DNA of 64,000 bases, taken from assembly GCA_014529385.2 (NCBI GenBank), contig CM043943.1, positions 159,048,247 to 159,112,246 on the forward strand, given 5' to 3'. Each line of letters opens with the position of its first letter. Positions within the stretch are counted from its first letter, which is position 1. The DNA is from Adiantum capillus-veneris (Eukaryota; Streptophyta; Polypodiopsida; Polypodiales; Pteridaceae). This document shows positions 22,494-33,479 of the stretch, in pieces. Position numbers and translations under genes: made by a program. The notes under the pieces were generated by a model. That model was not told the DNA's origin and searched no databases. It worked only from the letters and a program-made list of their open reading frames with translations.

Positions 22494-23676
22494 TCTTGGC
22501 CGTCTTGGGAGTGCATCGGCTACTTATGCTTGCCACCAATGTGAGCAATATGAAAATGAAATTGCAAAAGGAAACTTTCCCACCTCATTTGTTTGTCGGA
22601 GAGCTTTGTATGCATCATGAAGTACTTAAGGCTTTGGTGATCCGTCTGCAGAATGAAAGGACTCCCCAATAAATAGTGCTTCCATGAGTTTAAGGAATGT
22701 AGAACTGCGAGGAGTTCCTTTTCATATATGCCTAGAGCTTTAGCAGGATCGAGCCTTCAACTTTCATAGGCTATGGCGTGCCCTTCTTGGAGCAAAACAG
22801 CTCCAAGGCAATCACCACAAGGGTCACATTGGACCTCAAATGGCTTTGAGATATCCGGCAATGTAAGCACAGGTTGAGAGATAAGCTTTTCTTTAAGCTT
22901 CTTGAAAGCATTGTTCTCCTTGGCAGACCATGTATACCTAACTTTTTCCTTTGTAAAGTCATGTAATGGTCCCACGATTTGTGAGAACTTTTCTATGAAG
23001 CGTCTATAGCTTGCACACGTACCTATACAGATTCTTAGTTTGTGAAGATTCCTTGGATTAGGCCATCATTTTATTACGTCTAACTTTGATTGATCCATTT
23101 GGATGCCATCTTGAGAGATAATGTGACCTAAATACTGAATCTCTTGTAAGAAAAACTCACTTTTCTTTTGATTAACATAAAGTTTATTCTCTCTTAAAAC
23201 TTGAAAATATTACCTAGAGGTGTTCCTTGTGTTCATCTAGTGAATTAGATTAGATGATGATATCATCAAAGAACACTCCAGTAAAGGTTCGATGAGGCCT
23301 GAACAGCTTCTCCATCAAGCGATTGAATGTGGCTGGTGCATTGGTCAAACCAAAAGGCATGACAATGTATTCATAAAGACCAAAAAGTAGTACAAAATGC
23401 GGTCCTTACAATGTCTTGATCAACTATCCTTATTTGATGGTAGCCCCTTTTTAGGTCAATTCTACTGAGGTAGGTCAACCGTTGTATCTTATCAAATAGG
23501 TCTTCTATCCATGGAGCGGGAAACCTATTTTCGATAGTGATCCTGTTTAGTGCTCTATACTCGACACACATATGATATGTGCCATCTTTCTTTTGCACTA
23601 ATAACACACGTAAACAAAATGGAGATGATCTAGTCCTAACCATGTTGTTTTCAACTAACTCATGCACTTGCCGCAT
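22494..23676 (-). pseudogene. Element B reverse transcriptase and RNase H, broken
   Basis: The RT opening is intact from 23,676 (LLVQKKDGTYHMCVEYRALN, IDLKRGYHQIRI). A frameshift in a T run near 23,385 leads to [20 protein letters not shown] and the catalytic box as FFDDIII. Beyond this the frame is full of stops. RNase H pieces remain at about 22,975-22,757 (RTMLSRSLKKSL in one frame, FEVQCDPCGDCLGAVLLQEG in another). Confidence 0.85.
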
Positions 23677-23859
23677 AATCTCCTCTTGTTGAGCTTGAGA
23701 AACTCTATAAGTACTATTACAATGTCTTGATCAACTATGCGGCCAAAGACAAAGTACTCACCAAAAAGTAGTACAAAATGCGGTCCTTACAATGTCTTCA
23801 CCGTTGGCCCGTAGGCTAGACCACCATTGCTTGGCGGGCGGACTTTTGAAAGTGCATAG

Positions 23860-24725
23860 CTACATGGTGTAGCTTAGAGGACTCCGTAAAGCCCTCATCT
23901 CCAAACGCCGCATCAAATTATTGGATAAAGGCCAAGACTTTGTCCGTAGCAACAAAGGTGCCATCGTAGGTAAGGAAAGAGATGCTCTTTCCTCCCTTTG
24001 AACTTCTTGAGCTTGGATGACCTCTTCCATGCGGCATAGGATTCCTATGGCCTCTCCTTTTTTATGGTTCAAAGGTTGCACCATCGCTTTCTTTAGAAGA
24101 TGAAGAATTTGAGGAAGATGGAAAAGAGGGTGACCTCTTTCTCGCCTTTTTCTTGCCTTGGTCCTCCTTGTCTGCACCATAACTTTCTTCATAAGAGGAA
24201 GGCCATGAAGAAGATGGAGAAGAGGGTGACCTCTTTCTTTCCTTTTTATTCTCTTGTCTTTTATCATCCCTCTTTGAATTATGGTGTGGAGAGGTGTGCA
24301 ATGGTCTTCTCCGTTTAGGAGGTGATGGAGAGCATTTTGCCCTCCGTCTTCGTGGAGCCATCTCCACCGAGGTGGCAAAAGACTCACTTCTTTCTCATTA
24401 TTTTGGTGGGGGATGCATCATCAAGAAGCAAATTTTTGAGCCCTTTGTATGGATCCTCTTCTTCTTCCCGAATCGGGGAGATGCCTCTTTTGGAAGTCTC
24501 ACAAGGAGGCTTCCTAGGTACTCTCTCTTCATGGTGGGGAGCTTGGAGAATCCCATGAGCACGTAGCTGCCGTTGCACTTCACTTTGGAGGGATGGATTG
24601 CCCATGGTCTCTTGAATCCTAGAAACAAGGTAGTTAACAAGCATAGGGGCATCATTAGTAGCCTGGTCAGTAGCAAAATCAAAGCTATCAACATTGATTT
24701 CATTCTCTTTACTATTGTCAGCCAT
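23860..24725 (-). pseudogene. Element B gag N-terminal part, truncated
   Basis: Starts MADNSKENEINVDSFDF at 24725. It continues about 113 codons to a frame break near 24,384, then becomes a Lys/Arg/Ser-rich region with an internal near-duplication (EEDG/REEGDLFL-type lines around 24,110-24,240). No capsid or knuckle is clear. A 38-bp stretch containing GTACAAAATGCGGTCC occurs both at 23,761 and in RT at 23,379, a local rearrangement that replaced the protease region. Confidence 0.65.
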
Positions 24726-25107
24726 TCTAAAAACTTTTAGGTGTACTTTGTCACTTCAAGCCCTAGTTGCTACTCCTCTTTACTCCTTTAGAAAAGCGCT
24801 CAAGCTCCTGTACCTGTGGCTCGAATATCATTGATTGCAAGGAATAGAAGAGAGGGTCTTTCAACACCAAAACATCACCGACTCTTGTCAAACTTTTAAT
24901 AGCTCAATAGTGGTTAAGCCGTAGGCAAGCCCCATAGGACTCCACTATTAAGACCATAGCTCTCGACGGTGATGCCCCGTTATATGCAGAAAGGCAGGTG
25001 CACTACAAGGCTGAAAAATCACTATTCTACTTACTCAATTGCAATTAATAATACCGACCATTTATAGCTAGCTTGAGGACCTCCCTTCTTGAGCAAGAAA
25101 AGAGAAA

Positions 25108-25125
25108 CCTTGTGCTTTGATACCA
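25108..25125 (-). promoter_or_regulatory. Primer-binding site of element B
   Basis: Minus strand TGGTATCAAAGCACAAGG, one base after the LTR. Close to the tRNA-Met type used by chromoviruses. Confidence 0.85.
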
Positions 25126-25126
25126 A

Positions 25127-26602
25127 TGTAAGATTTAATGGCTTAGAAACTTGTGTGTAGCGGAAAATAGCATGAACAGAGTGAGCATTTCATTAGAACA
25201 AATTCCTAATGACCATAACAAGAGTGCTTGGGTGGAGAGAGCAACAAAAAGCATAACACCTAGTTAGATAGGCATGGACAATACTTCAAAAGAGAGAGAA
25301 ATTAATCTATTGAAAACAGTTGAGGACTAGATTTACATGGAGCGGGTCCCCCCTCCAAAAGGCTTTGTATTATAGGTTTCCCCCATCAAAGGAGACATTT
25401 TACAATACAATTCTTTGTGTTCTTTCAATAACTAGCTAGTGCAATGAAGATGGAAGCTTCAAGCATTAAGAAAACACTTATAAAACACACTGCATCAATT
25501 CCCTCACGGTCTCAGACCCAAGACCTCACACACCTTTGAAGATGGTGAGAGCTAGTGGGGTATGAGAGTAGATTGAGAGGAAGAAGGAGTAGTCTTACAA
25601 TAAATATGTATATCTCCTCACATTATCACTCATAAAATCTTAGCATAGCTTAGTAATAGCACGGTAGAGGAGATGAGCATGCATTGAATCTTGCCTCTTG
25701 GTTGGATTTGCATCACAAAGCCAAGATTTGTTGGTGTAGGCCTCCCTTCTCCAAGCTTTGAATAGATAATGAGCTTTCCATTAAAGCTTGAGAAGGAGAG
25801 AGAGAGAGTCGTCTTGCTTGACACATGAGCTTGTGTGAGTGTGTAAGTGATAATGCCTTCACAAATCATCCCCCTCTGTCATCTTGGTCACCCCCTCTTG
25901 ATAATTCCTCCTGCTGGCTTCCAATTGGGCCTCTCCAAGCTTAGCCAATAGGAATCAAGAGGCATAAGTGATAGCCTTGTAACATGTGTCCCCCTTTTGC
26001 GTTTTGTGAGAGCTTTAGGTAATTAAACAATGCAACTAAACTCTCATTGGACCCCTTTGTCTTCTGGCCAATAGGAAGCAGGCAAGCCATTGGGTTGTTG
26101 AATGCTCATTGGACCCCTTGGGAGACTGTCCAATAGTCTTTTGGAGAGCTTAATTCTTATTGGTTCTTTTATTAAGTGTTTTTAAATGAACTAAATTAAA
26201 AATAATCTAGCCTAATTCTCATTGGTCCATCTCTATGGCCATCCAATAGGATTTGAGTGCATCTCAATCTAGGACCACTTGAAGGCTTTTTGTGCACTCA
26301 AAAAGCATACAATTCCACTAAGCTTGACCATTTGGACTTACCTTTGAATTTTGGAACCTTAGCATTTTCGAAGTCTTAATGGGCTGAACCTTAAGGTCTT
26401 TGGAGCCCATTGTTGCACATTGCTCTTTTGCAAATGGCCCGCTCTTTGGATCCCTATTTTCCCTCCTTTGGATCCCTACTATGTCCGGTCTGCCAGCTTA
26501 ACCAATATTATAGCTTTTTCTCCCTTGGTACTTCCCCATATTAAATGATCCATTTAACATGAGTAAATCATTTAGGAGAATTAGATATTAGTTATTATGA
26601 CA
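25127..26602 (-). repeat. Element B 5' LTR
   Basis: Same length (1,476 bp) as the 3' copy, but by compensating indels. It has about 38 bp near 25,335 (GAGCGGGTCCCCCCTCC) and a block near 25,765-25,850 that the other copy lacks. Confidence 0.9.
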
Positions 26603-26880
26603 GACAGTGATGTCACGCTTGCCTCCAGTGTACCTCTTGCAGATTTGTCTATGCTTAGCACACTTTCTACACAGTGGTTTCTAGATAGTGATGCTGCTTT
26701 CCACGTCACACCATCTCGTGAGTCGTTTATCACATTTTCTAGTGGGATACTCGGTTGTGTGCACTTGGCCACCAATGGTTCGATGTTTGACATAGAGGGT
26801 GCAAGAGACGTTTGTTTGTCTTTTCCTAGTGGTACGTCATACACGCTATGGCATGTGCGCTATGTTCCTTAGCTAAGTTA
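26603..26880 (+). pseudogene. Element A protease remnant, resuming after B
   Basis: Reads STQWFLDSDAAFHVTPSRES, then FITFSSGILGCVHLATNGS and WHVRYVP. This is the copia protease signature WILDSGAS-H-T with D-S-D in place of D-S-G. A stop follows at 26,870. The 170 bp from there to the 3' LTR hold no integrase or RT. Confidence 0.8.
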
Positions 26881-27050
26881 GAGCTTGATCTCAATGAGAT
26901 AGTTGGAAACTTTTGGTTGTCAAGTACTGCTTAGAGAGCAGTCTTTCTAGATCCATTGCGGTTGATTAATGATGGCTAGAGGAGCCCACACCAGCCTGGT
27001 ATATCCTATGCATGTGTTTGAGCTTTGAGACGTTGTAGTCTCAGTTTTGT

Positions 27051-27960
27051 TGTTGGAATTATTTGAGTGAGAGACAAAACGTGTCTCTTTCAGAGGTTAT
27101 CTCAATCATGCTTGAGAGACAGAGCATTTAGCTATGCAAAACATGCCAGTAGACTCTGTAGAGACAGAGATAGAGTGATAGTGCTCTAGTGAGAGATAGC
27201 AAGTGTTGTCAGACTTTGTGCGGGCAGAGGTAGAGCAGGTCTTCTCCCTAGAGACACACATAGAGTTGACAGATATGGAGTTTTTTGACATGCTCATGTT
27301 AGAGGCTGATGAGTTGGTGCTAGGACGCACAATTTTGTCCATGGGTGAGGGGGGCGTAGCTTCCCTAGTGTTGGTGTTGACACATCCATACACAATGGGT
27401 AGTCTTGATGATGATGTAGTGATTCCAGATAGCGCATGAGAGGCGAGTACAACCAGGTTTGTGCAAATTTCGTCAGCGTTTGGGCATCTCATGTTTGACT
27501 TGTTAGTGTCAAGCCCGATCTAGCAGCTGCAGTGGGAGCATTTGCACCAGGGATAGTCAATTGTATGGTGACTTGCACTAGCATGATGCTTAGTGGAGAT
27601 TTGCAGACCATACCAAGTTGTCTGCAAGATTACATGTAGGCTCTAGCATGGGTACACACACTAGCTTACCACCAGAGCCGATATGAATGCGTGTAGATCG
27701 ACAGAGTTAGCAAGTGGGCATAGGCTGAGAGAGTCTCTCACCTAGTTTCTTGTGCATACTAGTAGTTTAGCTAGTAGGTCTCACTTATTGGAGCATCACC
27801 TTTAAGTCGGATAGTGTTGGCATCAAGGCCCTCCTCCTTTTGCTGGGACGTCCAGTGTTTGGCCGCCCACCCACATGTGTACATACCCTTATTCATCATA
27901 TACATGAGAATAAGGAGCTCCTCACTACCAGTTCCTGAGGTTGCTCCACCCACATCCTGT

Positions 27961-28046
<86 letters not shown>

Positions 28047-28068
28047 GCACCGCATTCGCGCACTCACA
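27051..28068 (+). repeat. Element A 3' LTR
   Basis: Starts TGTTGGAATTATTTGAG and ends CACTCACA. It carries about 41 TC units at 27,963-28,044. No convincing polypurine tract is seen just upstream. Confidence 0.88.
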
Positions 28069-28073
28069 CGCTC

Positions 28074-28979
28074 AACCAAAAAGCTTAACTATCTGAGGAG
28101 GAAGGAGCATTGAAAAAGCAAGTGGAAGAGGAGACAGAGACCATCTAAAAGGAAGCCATGCAGTGGGAAGAGAAAATACTACATTCCATCAATGTCAACC
28201 TCCTCACACCACCAGATAAAAATGATGCATGGCATCAATAAACTCTACCCTTTCCTCTCATTAAATTTGAAGTACTCTAGATCAAAGAGAGGTTACTCAA
28301 AGATTTCCAAGCCAACCTAACATTGGCACATACCAAATGGCAGGAGATTTGGCAAAATCAGCACCCCAAATATATGATCTGGCAAAATCAACACCCCATA
28401 TATATGATCTTGTATACAAATGTGCCAATGCCTATCAAAGAAGATCTTGTGCAGTGCCCGGTGCCAAGAGTCGAAAATTGGCAACAACAATTTCTGCTCC
28501 AACAAAATTGTCATACTTGGCTAAACTACCCAAGGTCTCCACCTCCTTCAAATAACCAACCCATAGAGGACTACATGGTGGAAACACTATCTTTGACCAT
28601 TCAGCTATTTTGCGGCATTCCTGATTTGGCATGCATCTGGCTGGTAAAGATTGCAAAAGTGCTCTTAACTTGTTTTCATACTTTACACTCTGCCGAGCAA
28701 ACAAATGCAACATGGATGTCATTTCTTGAGGGTGCCAAGGGCTTATGCTACAATTTATTAGGCTAGCCCTCCGAAAAAGTGCTTCATGGCTTTTATGCTA
28801 TGGTGATGTTTCTACCATCCTACTACATGCAGACCTTTGAAGAAGCATTCTACACCGGATTCTTCACTTGTCGATCTAAGATCTTTGGCCCTGTCATCAC
28901 CAATCTACGGGCAATATTTGTTAGTTACTCCGTAGTAGTTAAGCTAGAAATCAAGTCACCATGTAATTATGTCAATTGA
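28074..28979 (+). pseudogene. Element C ORF, right part: unknown C-terminal domain
   Basis: One frame of about 300 codons with four in-frame stops (two TAA, then TAG near 28,276 and 28,764). It starts with a coiled-coil-like LSEEEGALKKQVEEETETI. It continues through HTKWQEIWQNQHP (with a small internal duplication) to a conserved-looking end: IEDYMVETLSLTIQLFCGIP, VKIAKVLLTCFHTLHSAEQ, SFLEGAKGLCYNLLG, and GFYAMVMFLPSYYMQTFEEA. It ends with VVVKLEIKSPCNYVN. The stop lies about 120 bp before a polypurine tract and LTR start, so this is the 3' end of the element's coding region. I do not recognise the domain. It does not look like RT, RNase H or integrase. Confidence 0.5.
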
Positions 28980-29098
28980 AGATAAAGAACTTTGCCTTAG
29001 ATATCAACAAGGTCTTGAGAAACACACATAAAGGATAGAGGCAAGGAAGCCCAACCACTACTTAGCACCCTGATTAGCTGTGTCGTGGACGACACAGG

Positions 29099-29112
29099 CA
29101 AGGAGGGGAGAA
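29099..29112 (+). promoter_or_regulatory. Polypurine tract of element C
   Basis: CAAGGAGGGGAGAA, followed directly by TGTTAG, a canonical LTR start. Confidence 0.75.
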
Positions 29113-29600
29113 TGTTAGTTGTTCATCTATTAAGAGTTAAAGAGAGATCATCAAAAGGGGTGCCACTCATTTTTTAAAATCCAATCAAATGTATTCAATC
29201 CCTTGGTATCACTGAAAACTCCCGCAAAGTCCAAAGCCATTGTAATATTATTGATTGCCAATGACTCTAAAGGGGTAATCATATAATGTTTTTGAGCCTT
29301 GTATTGAGCCCAAATAGCTAGGAACCCATTCTTTGAACCTTGGCTAAGGTATAAAAGCCAGCTTTTGTATTAAAAACCCTAAGTTTTTGGATAATGAAAG
29401 TAAGCGTTTGCTACAGAAGCTCAACGTGAGTCTACTATTTCTTTGAATCTTTGTGTCTCTCTCGTATGGTGTTGCATTCCTATTTTGAGCATATCAATAC
29501 ATTTGCAGGTGAAAGATCTTTCATTTAACATAAGTTTCTCTTGATGAAAGTGTGATTTTAGTTGTGTTGTCTACAAGCTGATTTTACTCCCTATGCACCA
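29113..29600 (+). mobile_element. Probable element C 3' LTR (right limit uncertain)
   Basis: Begins TGTTAGTTGTTCATC after the PPT. CCTTGGCTAAGGTATAAAAG (29,338-29,357) gives a clear TATA box, shared with the minus-strand scrap at 13.27 kb. I could not fix the LTR end, and no matching plus-strand 5' LTR was found near 13.6 kb. 29,600-29,998 holds nothing I can name. Confidence 0.55.
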
Positions 29601-29998
29601 TACACACACCAGAACTGGGTTTTGACCTTAGGAATAGGTAGAGCACGTCTAGAGGGAGCTATAGAGTGCTTTAGAGTCCAAAATTGACCGACCTAAAATA
29701 GGTTGTTTATCTTAGGTGCGATTTTGTCTAAATCTTAGTAATGACATTTGAGTACATGGGAATGTTGAGGATACACTGCTCATGCTAGGCATAAAGTTTC
29801 GTTGCATCCAAAGACTCATAACTATACCAAATTATCAAAACAAGCTTGCGGTAATGAAAGTAGCTTTGGATGTTTGACACACATCTGAGATTGAGATAGG
29901 TAGGAAAAAACTTAGAATTGGATTTTTTGAGAGACTAGCTATCTCTTGTAGCCTGCATGCACTGGTCAGGTCAGCTACGTCCCACGAATTGACAAATT

Positions 29999-31020
29999 TT
30001 ATGTCTGTAGTTCTCGCTTTGCTAGCATTGATATGGTGAGGCTTGGCAGCTGATCAACACATTTTTTTCCAGATTTTGGTTCCTTTGTACCCACAAGTAT
30101 GGTTTGATTTTCAACAACTCTGTGTGTGAGAGTGATTGTGTACCTTATAGGAGAAGACAATAAGTCATGTAATCTCTTTGTGTGTGTCACTTGTGGAATA
30201 GAATTCTGATGGCACAACTCTTACCTCAGATTTTGTCTCATATTCTCCTACAAAGGACGGTAAAGTTCTTATGGTTGCATGTTTTTTATCTACAAAAAAT
30301 TTCGTCCTGCTTCTTCGTACAGTGACTAAATATCACTCGGATAGATTTCATGGTCCAAATTGATTTCAAGGATTGGTGTTGGCAAAAATGTTACACTTTT
30401 GTCTTTTATTTTTTTGATTGTTTCCTACAGAGATTGTGGTCGTGATATGTTTACTTTCAAAATTGGTTGCATCTCTAAAGGTATTCCTTCATTTGTTGTG
30501 TTTGCCGCCACCTTCGTGGTCATTGTTTCTTCCTTGTTTGTTTTCTTGGCCTTGTTTTTGTTGTCTAGATTTTGCGTACAATTCATGAGCACATGATCTC
30601 TTCCACATCCATCACAAAATACTTGAATCATATAATTTTCACCTATGTTTGTTTCTTTTCATGTTCCCATGTTTTCTTGTTTCACCCTATGCTTTACAGG
30701 CTCATGAAATTTTGGACCTTCAGGCTGCATCAAGCTTTGTTGCATAGGCTTGTAGCATTGCGTCTAGCTACTCGTTTACCTTTTCCACAAAGACTAAACT
30801 CCTTAAGCTAGCCTTAGACACTTCCGATCCCTTTGTGTTTTTCTTGCTTTCTTGGCCGTGTTTAAGTTGCTCTTTTGTTTGGTTAAGTTTTTTTTCCAAT
30901 GTTGTTTTCTTCTTCAACCTCTTAGCTTTAATTTTGTCCCTTTTGGCTTTCCATGAGTTTTGTTGAGTTCTAATTGATTCATTTTCAAATTCAATTTTTT
31001 TTAAAACTCTCAAATCTTTA
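29999..31020 (-). pseudogene. Element G: gag fragment of the element D lineage
   Basis: Minus-strand pieces. 31,013-30,768 is a Lys-rich coiled coil (NSWKAKRDKIKAKRLKKKTT) ending FVEKVNE. This parallels STWKARKAHMKARRE...LAEKVNEQLDALL of the D gag (46,438-46,700). 30,631-30,425 has a CCHC knuckle, CDGCGRDHVLMNC. 30,217-29,999 is unassigned. Capsid and pol are not found on either side, so the copy is truncated. Confidence 0.6.
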
Positions 31021-32400
31021 GCTATAGGTCACTTTTAGCCGCTTCCCAAGCTTGAGCTCAAGTCACCACTTTGAATGGATCTATTGGCTTAGATTTTGAT
31101 CCGCTTGTGCATGGTAAAATCCCTATGATGTGACAGTTACCTTACTCAGATTGTCAAGGTTCTTTGTGTAGTTTTGAATCAAGTGATTTCTCTCACACCC
31201 GTTGGTGCAGCCAAAGTTGGTCGAAGCCAGCAGGTGGTCTATGCCAGGCAGAGAGAACATGTGAGTGCAGTGCAGAAGGCTAGGGCAGGTACCAAGGCCC
31301 TAGGCAGCCCAAGGATAGCAGAGGTGTATGCTTGAAGTGGTTTTTTTAGGCCAAAGGTGTGCTGCAAAGATCCAAGCAGGTTGGTGGCCTTCTGTGCCCA
31401 AGATGTGGGTTTTATGTGCTAGAATGTGTTCTTTAGTGTGCTTTCCAAGCTGGTCCAGACGGCTTGTCAAACAGAGCCCCGGTGTGCAAGATATTGCAGT
31501 TTAAAGAAAGAGTGTGTAGCAGATCCCCGACGCAGAGGGCAGTTGGGGATAGGTGGCCCGGGCTGATGTCAGTGATTATGTGTGTAGTGCTCGAGTTATG
31601 GAGCATGCCTGTCTTTACGGATTGCGAATCGGAGCTCTGGTTAGCAAGATATGGTCAGTTGAAGATTTTTCGGGGACCGGGTCTGAGCCCACTTGACCGC
31701 ATTGGAAAATGTGCCATTTGGCGGTTTTTGAGCCTCACCAAAGTTCTCGGTGGAGGAGTGCATCATGTGGAGCTAGCACAAACTAACTGCGCGTCAATCT
31801 GATGCTTGGTCGGCCAGATACAAGGAGATGAAGTTGGGAGCCGATGGCAGTGGAAAGTGTGCAGATAATTTTTCAAGTTTTTGGTCTCCTTGGATAGCGA
31901 ACTCCAGGGTATCGGAATACAGTGGGGTTAGCACGGCAGGGACTCGGCACCACTTTACGACTCGGTGATTGGATCACCACGTGCCAGTTGGCAGACAAGA
32001 AAAAGGAGGGGAGAAGTGGGTTTTCCATGGAGGTTGTTTTTAAAATTTTCAAAGCCTTGGAGGCCATTCACAGTGAGACGAATCCAGGCACTGCCACGTG
32101 GCGGCCGAATCGCCCCACATGCGGACGCGGAGCTTGTGAGTTTGTGATTTATATATTGGGGCGTGAGGCCCTCTTGGGTATGTGAAGAGGAGTAGGCTCC
32201 TTGGGAGTTCTTGGCTATGGCGGAGGGCCGCGGCGTCGCCAGTGGCGCTACGCTGGGCGGAATGGCGGCAGTTTTGGCAATAGTTTGCGAGGCGGAGCGG
32301 CTCCGTGACGCGCGAGTTGGTGGTGCGCTATCGGCGCTGGATATGATGACATGGCAGTGGATGGTCCCGCGGGGCGCCGAAATTTTGAGGAGGAGAGAGG
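31021..32400. other. No gene recognised; GC-rich toward the right
   Basis: No family match. 31,900-32,500 is markedly richer in G+C than its surroundings, and several overlapping open frames there are probably composition artefacts. By position it may be the upstream LTR part of element H. Confidence 0.4.
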
Positions 32401-32402
32401 GA

Positions 32403-32732
32403 GCAATAGCGACATCGCTATTGCCTCCCTTCCTCAGGTAGGAGGAAAGTCCCACGGCGTGGCAAGGCCGTAGAGGGCAGTGAATAGGAGGCAAGCCCGA
32501 CCGGGTAGAGATGAGAGCAAAGCCAAGTGGGCCCAAACCAAGGGATGTCCAGGAAAGTCAAAGGGTGCAAAGGCAAGCCAAGTGCAAGGCCCAAAGAGGA
32601 CAAAGAGGAGCCGGATAAGGAGTGAAGGTCAAAGTCAAAAATTGAGGAGTATAAGGCTAAACCAAAGGTAAAGGTGAAAGATAAAAATAATAAAAAACAA
32701 TGACTAGGGGGCAATAGCGACGTCACTAATGC
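32403..32732. repeat. Two 22-nt palindromes (10+2+10) upstream of H, 308 bp apart
   Basis: Copy 1 at 32,403-32,424 reads GCAATAGCGA, CA, TCGCTATTGC, with perfect arms. Copy 2 at 32,711-32,732 reads GCAATAGCGA, CG, TCACTAATGC, with two mismatches, but its arms extend by four G/C pairs on each side. Same geometry as the palindromes of elements 1 and D, with unrelated arms. Confidence 0.92.
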
Positions 32733-32863
32733 CCCCCTCCCAAGTGCAAAGAGTGAAGAATAGAGAGATAGAGCAAAGCGGTGCCCTCTTTCCCAAAAGA
32801 TACCAATTCAAGATGCCAGGTGGACCAATTAAAGTGCAAATTCCCAAATTAAAGGCCCCCCCC

Positions 32864-32870
32864 TATAAAA
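32864..32870 (+). promoter_or_regulatory. TATA box, probable element H promoter
   Basis: CCCCCCCCTATAAAAGT at 32,855-32,872, about 540 bp before a PBS-like site and 610 bp before the H capsid frame. This is consistent with an LTR promoter. Confidence 0.5.
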
Positions 32871-33406
32871 GTAAAAAATGGAAATCAAGGCTTTTTCCTT
32901 GGCCTGTTGAGGTGCCGTTGGAAGCCTGCAAAGTGGAGTTCTCTAGCAAGCTAGCCCCTTTGTAACTTTTGCTTGAAAATGACCATGGTGATGGCATTGC
33001 AAGCCGATGTATGTGTTTTTTGAAGTGCAATCAAGCCACAGTTGCCTCCTGTGCTGTTGTTTCCCCTTCCCCCCTTCTCTTTCTCCTGATTTCATGTCCC
33101 TCCTCGGTGCCGGCTGTGTGGAAGTGTGTGTCCCCCCCGGACCGACGGTGTTTTGAGTGAGAGAGTGAGATTGAGTGGCTGTGAGCGTGTGTAAGGGTGG
33201 AGACAGGCAGTGGTAGTAGGTGTATCTTGTGTGGTGATTGGTAGAGTGTGTGAGCAGTGGCAATTGAGCAGGCGGTGGTCTGCTAGTGTTAAGTGTTTCT
33301 TTGAAGGTGTTTTCTGAGAGGATAGGGGTGCTGTGAATACCCTGAGCTATAGAGAGGCCCGTTTGTTTGTGCTGGGCGTGTTCCCCCATTCCCCCTCTCC
33401 ATCTTC

Positions 33407-33425
33407 TGGTGCGCCCACTGAGGAG
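33407..33425 (+). promoter_or_regulatory. Possible primer-binding site of element H
   Basis: TGGTGCGCCCACTGAGGAG lies 55 bp before the gag frame. It resembles, with an extra TG and two differences, the tRNA-Lys type site TGGCGCCCACTGTGGGG. Tentative. Confidence 0.35.
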
Positions 33426-33479
33426 TACACTGATGCTCCTAGTTGAAGTCGAAGCAGTGATTTTTGTGATGCCAAATGT

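Larger units (their letters stand above)
19169..26602 (-). mobile_element. Element B: Ty3/gypsy chromovirus nested in A
   Basis: LTRs of 1,476 bp at 19,169-20,644 and 25,127-26,602, starting TGTAA and ending TTATGACA on the plus strand. The minus strand has a PBS like tRNA-Met, gag, RT, RNase H, integrase, then a chromodomain remnant, which is the chromovirus order. The protease region between gag and RT appears deleted and rearranged. The two flanks (AATGG and GACAG) do not match as a target duplication. LTR differences are about one per ten bases over the first 100 bp, so B is younger than A but not recent. Confidence 0.88.
16451..28068 (+). mobile_element. Element A: internally deleted Ty1/copia element, host of element B
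   Basis: Two LTRs of about 1.02 kb in direct orientation (16,451-17,476 and 27,051-28,068), with a PBS after the first. The flanks CTCTC (16,446-16,450) and CGCTC (28,069-28,073) look like a target duplication with one mismatch. Internally there is a copia zinc knuckle (19,026-19,067) and a protease remnant (26,603-26,880), but no integrase or RT, so A is deleted or non-autonomous. Chromovirus B occupies 19,169-26,602. The LTRs are strongly diverged in the parts compared, making A the older of the pair. Confidence 0.85.

Noticed and set aside
27771-28113. ORFs with SLSLSL / RERERE runs
   Set aside because: Products of the TC microsatellite inside the element A 3' LTR.
31955-32536. 193-codon minus-strand ORF in GC-rich DNA
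   Set aside because: No recognisable motif, overlapped by open frames on both strands, and it spans one of the palindromes. Probably a composition effect.
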